Assembly: GCA_027486495.1 (NCBI GenBank)
Contig: JAIXOZ010000108.1
Coordinates: forward strand, 1 to 47,077
Direction of reading: 5' to 3'
DNA: 47,077 nt
Source: Comamonadaceae bacterium
Lineage (GTDB): Bacteria; Pseudomonadota; Gammaproteobacteria; Burkholderiales; Burkholderiaceae_C
Made by a program: the position numbers and the translations under genes. Below, in pieces: positions 46,298 to 47,077 of this stretch. The notes below the pieces were generated by a model. The model worked only from the letters and a program-made list of their open reading frames with translations, was not told the DNA's origin and did not search any database. The first letter of the stretch is position 1; every line of letters begins with the position of its first letter.

Positions 46298-47077
46298 TCA
46301 GGCCACAATGCCCTGCTCGCGCAGCGCCTGGATTTGCGCGGCGCTCAAACCCATGCCCGCGAGGACCGCATCGCTGTCCTGACCGATGCCGGGCGCGTTG
46401 CGCCGGTGACCGCCGGGCGTGCGTGAGAGCTTGGGCACGATGCCCGGCACCATCAAATCGCTGCCGTCGTCCATGTGCACCGTTTGCAGCATGTCGCGCG
46501 CTTGGTAGTGCGGGTCTTGGGCAATGTCGGCCACGGTGTAAATGCGTCCGGCAGGCACGCTGGCGCGGTCCAGCGCGGCCAGCACCTCGTCCACCGTGTG
46601 CTGCGACGTCCATTGGCCAATCACGCCATCGATTTCGGCCACGCGGGCCACACGGCCGGTGTTGTCTTTCAAGGCCGGGTCTTGCGCTAAGTCGTCCCGG
46701 CCAATCTCGGCCATCAGCCGCTTGAAAATGCTGTCGCCATTGCCTGCAATCAGGGCGTAGCCGCCGTCCTTGCACAGGTAGGCGTTGCTCGGGGCAATGC
46801 CGGGCAAGGCACTGCCCGCTGGGCCACGCACCGCGCCAAAGGCACTGTACTCGGGCAGCAGGCTTTCCATGCAATTGAACATGGCCTCGTACAAAGCCAC
46901 GTCGATCACCTGCCCCCGACCCGAAGTCTGCCGCTCGTGCATGGTCAGCAAAATGCCAATCACGCCGTGCAAAGCCGCCAGCGTGTCGCCCAAGCTGATG
47001 CCCACACGCACAGGCACCCTGCCCGGTTCGGCCGTCAGGTGCCGAATGCCGCCCATGGCCTCGCCCACCACGCCAAA
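46298..47077 (-). CDS. CaiB/BaiF-type CoA-transferase (class III), 5' end beyond the window
   Basis: The visible 259 residues are the C-terminal two thirds of a class III CoA-transferase. They begin FGVVGEAMGGIRHLTAEPGR; the catalytic aspartate is expected in GISLGDTLAALHGVIG, followed by GRGQVIDVALYEAMFNCMES and the C-terminal VPAGRIYTVADIAQDPHYQA. The enzyme moves CoA between organic acids (formyl/succinyl/carnitine-type); the acids are not evident. The frame is open to the right window edge, so the start lies outside. It converges with the Bug-protein gene; a carboxylate-binding protein beside a CoA-transferase is a frequent pairing in Burkholderiales. Confidence 0.92.
   Translation of the reverse strand, partial: FGVVGEAMGGIRHLTAEPGRVPVRVGISLGDTLAALHGVIGILLTMHERQTSGRGQVIDVALYEAMFNCMESLLPEYSAFGAVRGPAGSALPGIAPSNAYLCKDGGYALIAGNGDSIFKRLMAEIGRDDLAQDPALKDNTGRVARVAEIDGVIGQWTSQHTVDEVLAALDRASVPAGRIYTVADIAQDPHYQARDMLQTVHMDDGSDLMVPGIVPKLSRTPGGHRRNAPGIGQDSDAVLAGMGLSAAQIQALREQGIVA

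Overview
The window is 47 kb of GC-rich, almost fully coding DNA (no gene-free stretch exceeds about 230 bases). Gene content and order indicate a betaproteobacterium of the order Burkholderiales, most likely Comamonadaceae (Limnohabitans/Rhodoferax-like). The basis is the block hfq-hflX-hflK-hflC-DUF2065-hisZ-purA, a HisZ separate from HisS, a Bug-type periplasmic binding protein and a two-gene chromate transporter. The genus is inference from general knowledge, not from a search. No rRNA, tRNA, CRISPR array, insertion sequence, integrase or phage gene was seen, so this looks like stable core chromosome rather than an island.

Layout. 1-1019: flavoprotein monooxygenase gene broken by an in-frame amber codon and cut by the window edge. 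1090-4244: LuxR-type regulator, YigZ protein, paired short chromate transporters, small lipoprotein. 4289-7478: rlmB and a YbbA-like ABC ATPase, divergent from tesA-mnmH; the ATPase and tesA start codons overlap inside one CATG. 7498-10555: small basic protein, DUF2189 membrane protein, Cys/Met PLP enzyme, phosphoribosyltransferase. 10608-25757: a 15-kb run on the minus strand, in transcription order ndk, rlmN, rodZ, ispG, hisS, yfgM, bamB, der, hfq, hflX, hflK, hflC, DUF2065, hisZ, purA. The rlmN-to-der part has the same order as in E. coli. 25920-29047: rluB, scpB, rluD. 29098-29907: bamD, divergent from rluD. 29876-33754: zapE, a periplasmic two-cysteine protein, a DUF465 protein and a YoaA/DinG helicase, all stop/start overlapped. 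33868-39570: the 2-oxoglutarate dehydrogenase genes odhA, odhB and lpdA with hairpin terminators between and after them. 39798-46275: propionyl-CoA synthetase, isochorismatase-like hydrolase, NlpC/P60 peptidase, VOC protein, MFS transporter, Bug protein. 46298 to the end: a CaiB/BaiF CoA-transferase cut by the right edge.

Functional themes: RNA modification (RlmB, MnmH, RlmN, RluB, RluD); ribosome and RNA control (Der, HflX, Hfq); envelope assembly and shape (BamB, BamD, YfgM, RodZ, HflKC, NlpC/P60, lipoproteins); nucleotide and amino-acid metabolism (PurA, phosphoribosyltransferase, Ndk, HisZ, MetC-like); the TCA cycle and propionate use; chromosome and division functions (ScpB, ZapE, YoaA). 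Non-ATG starts are common: GTG for der, hfq and bamB; TTG for hflX, the DUF2065 gene, the YoaA helicase and a 65-residue basic protein.

I did not find a clearly new multi-gene system. The items most worth a second look are the amber-interrupted monooxygenase, the overlapped zapE cluster with its unexplained CX8C periplasmic protein, a perfect 10-bp dyad in front of the DUF2189 gene, and the hairpins punctuating the odh genes and rluD-scpB.
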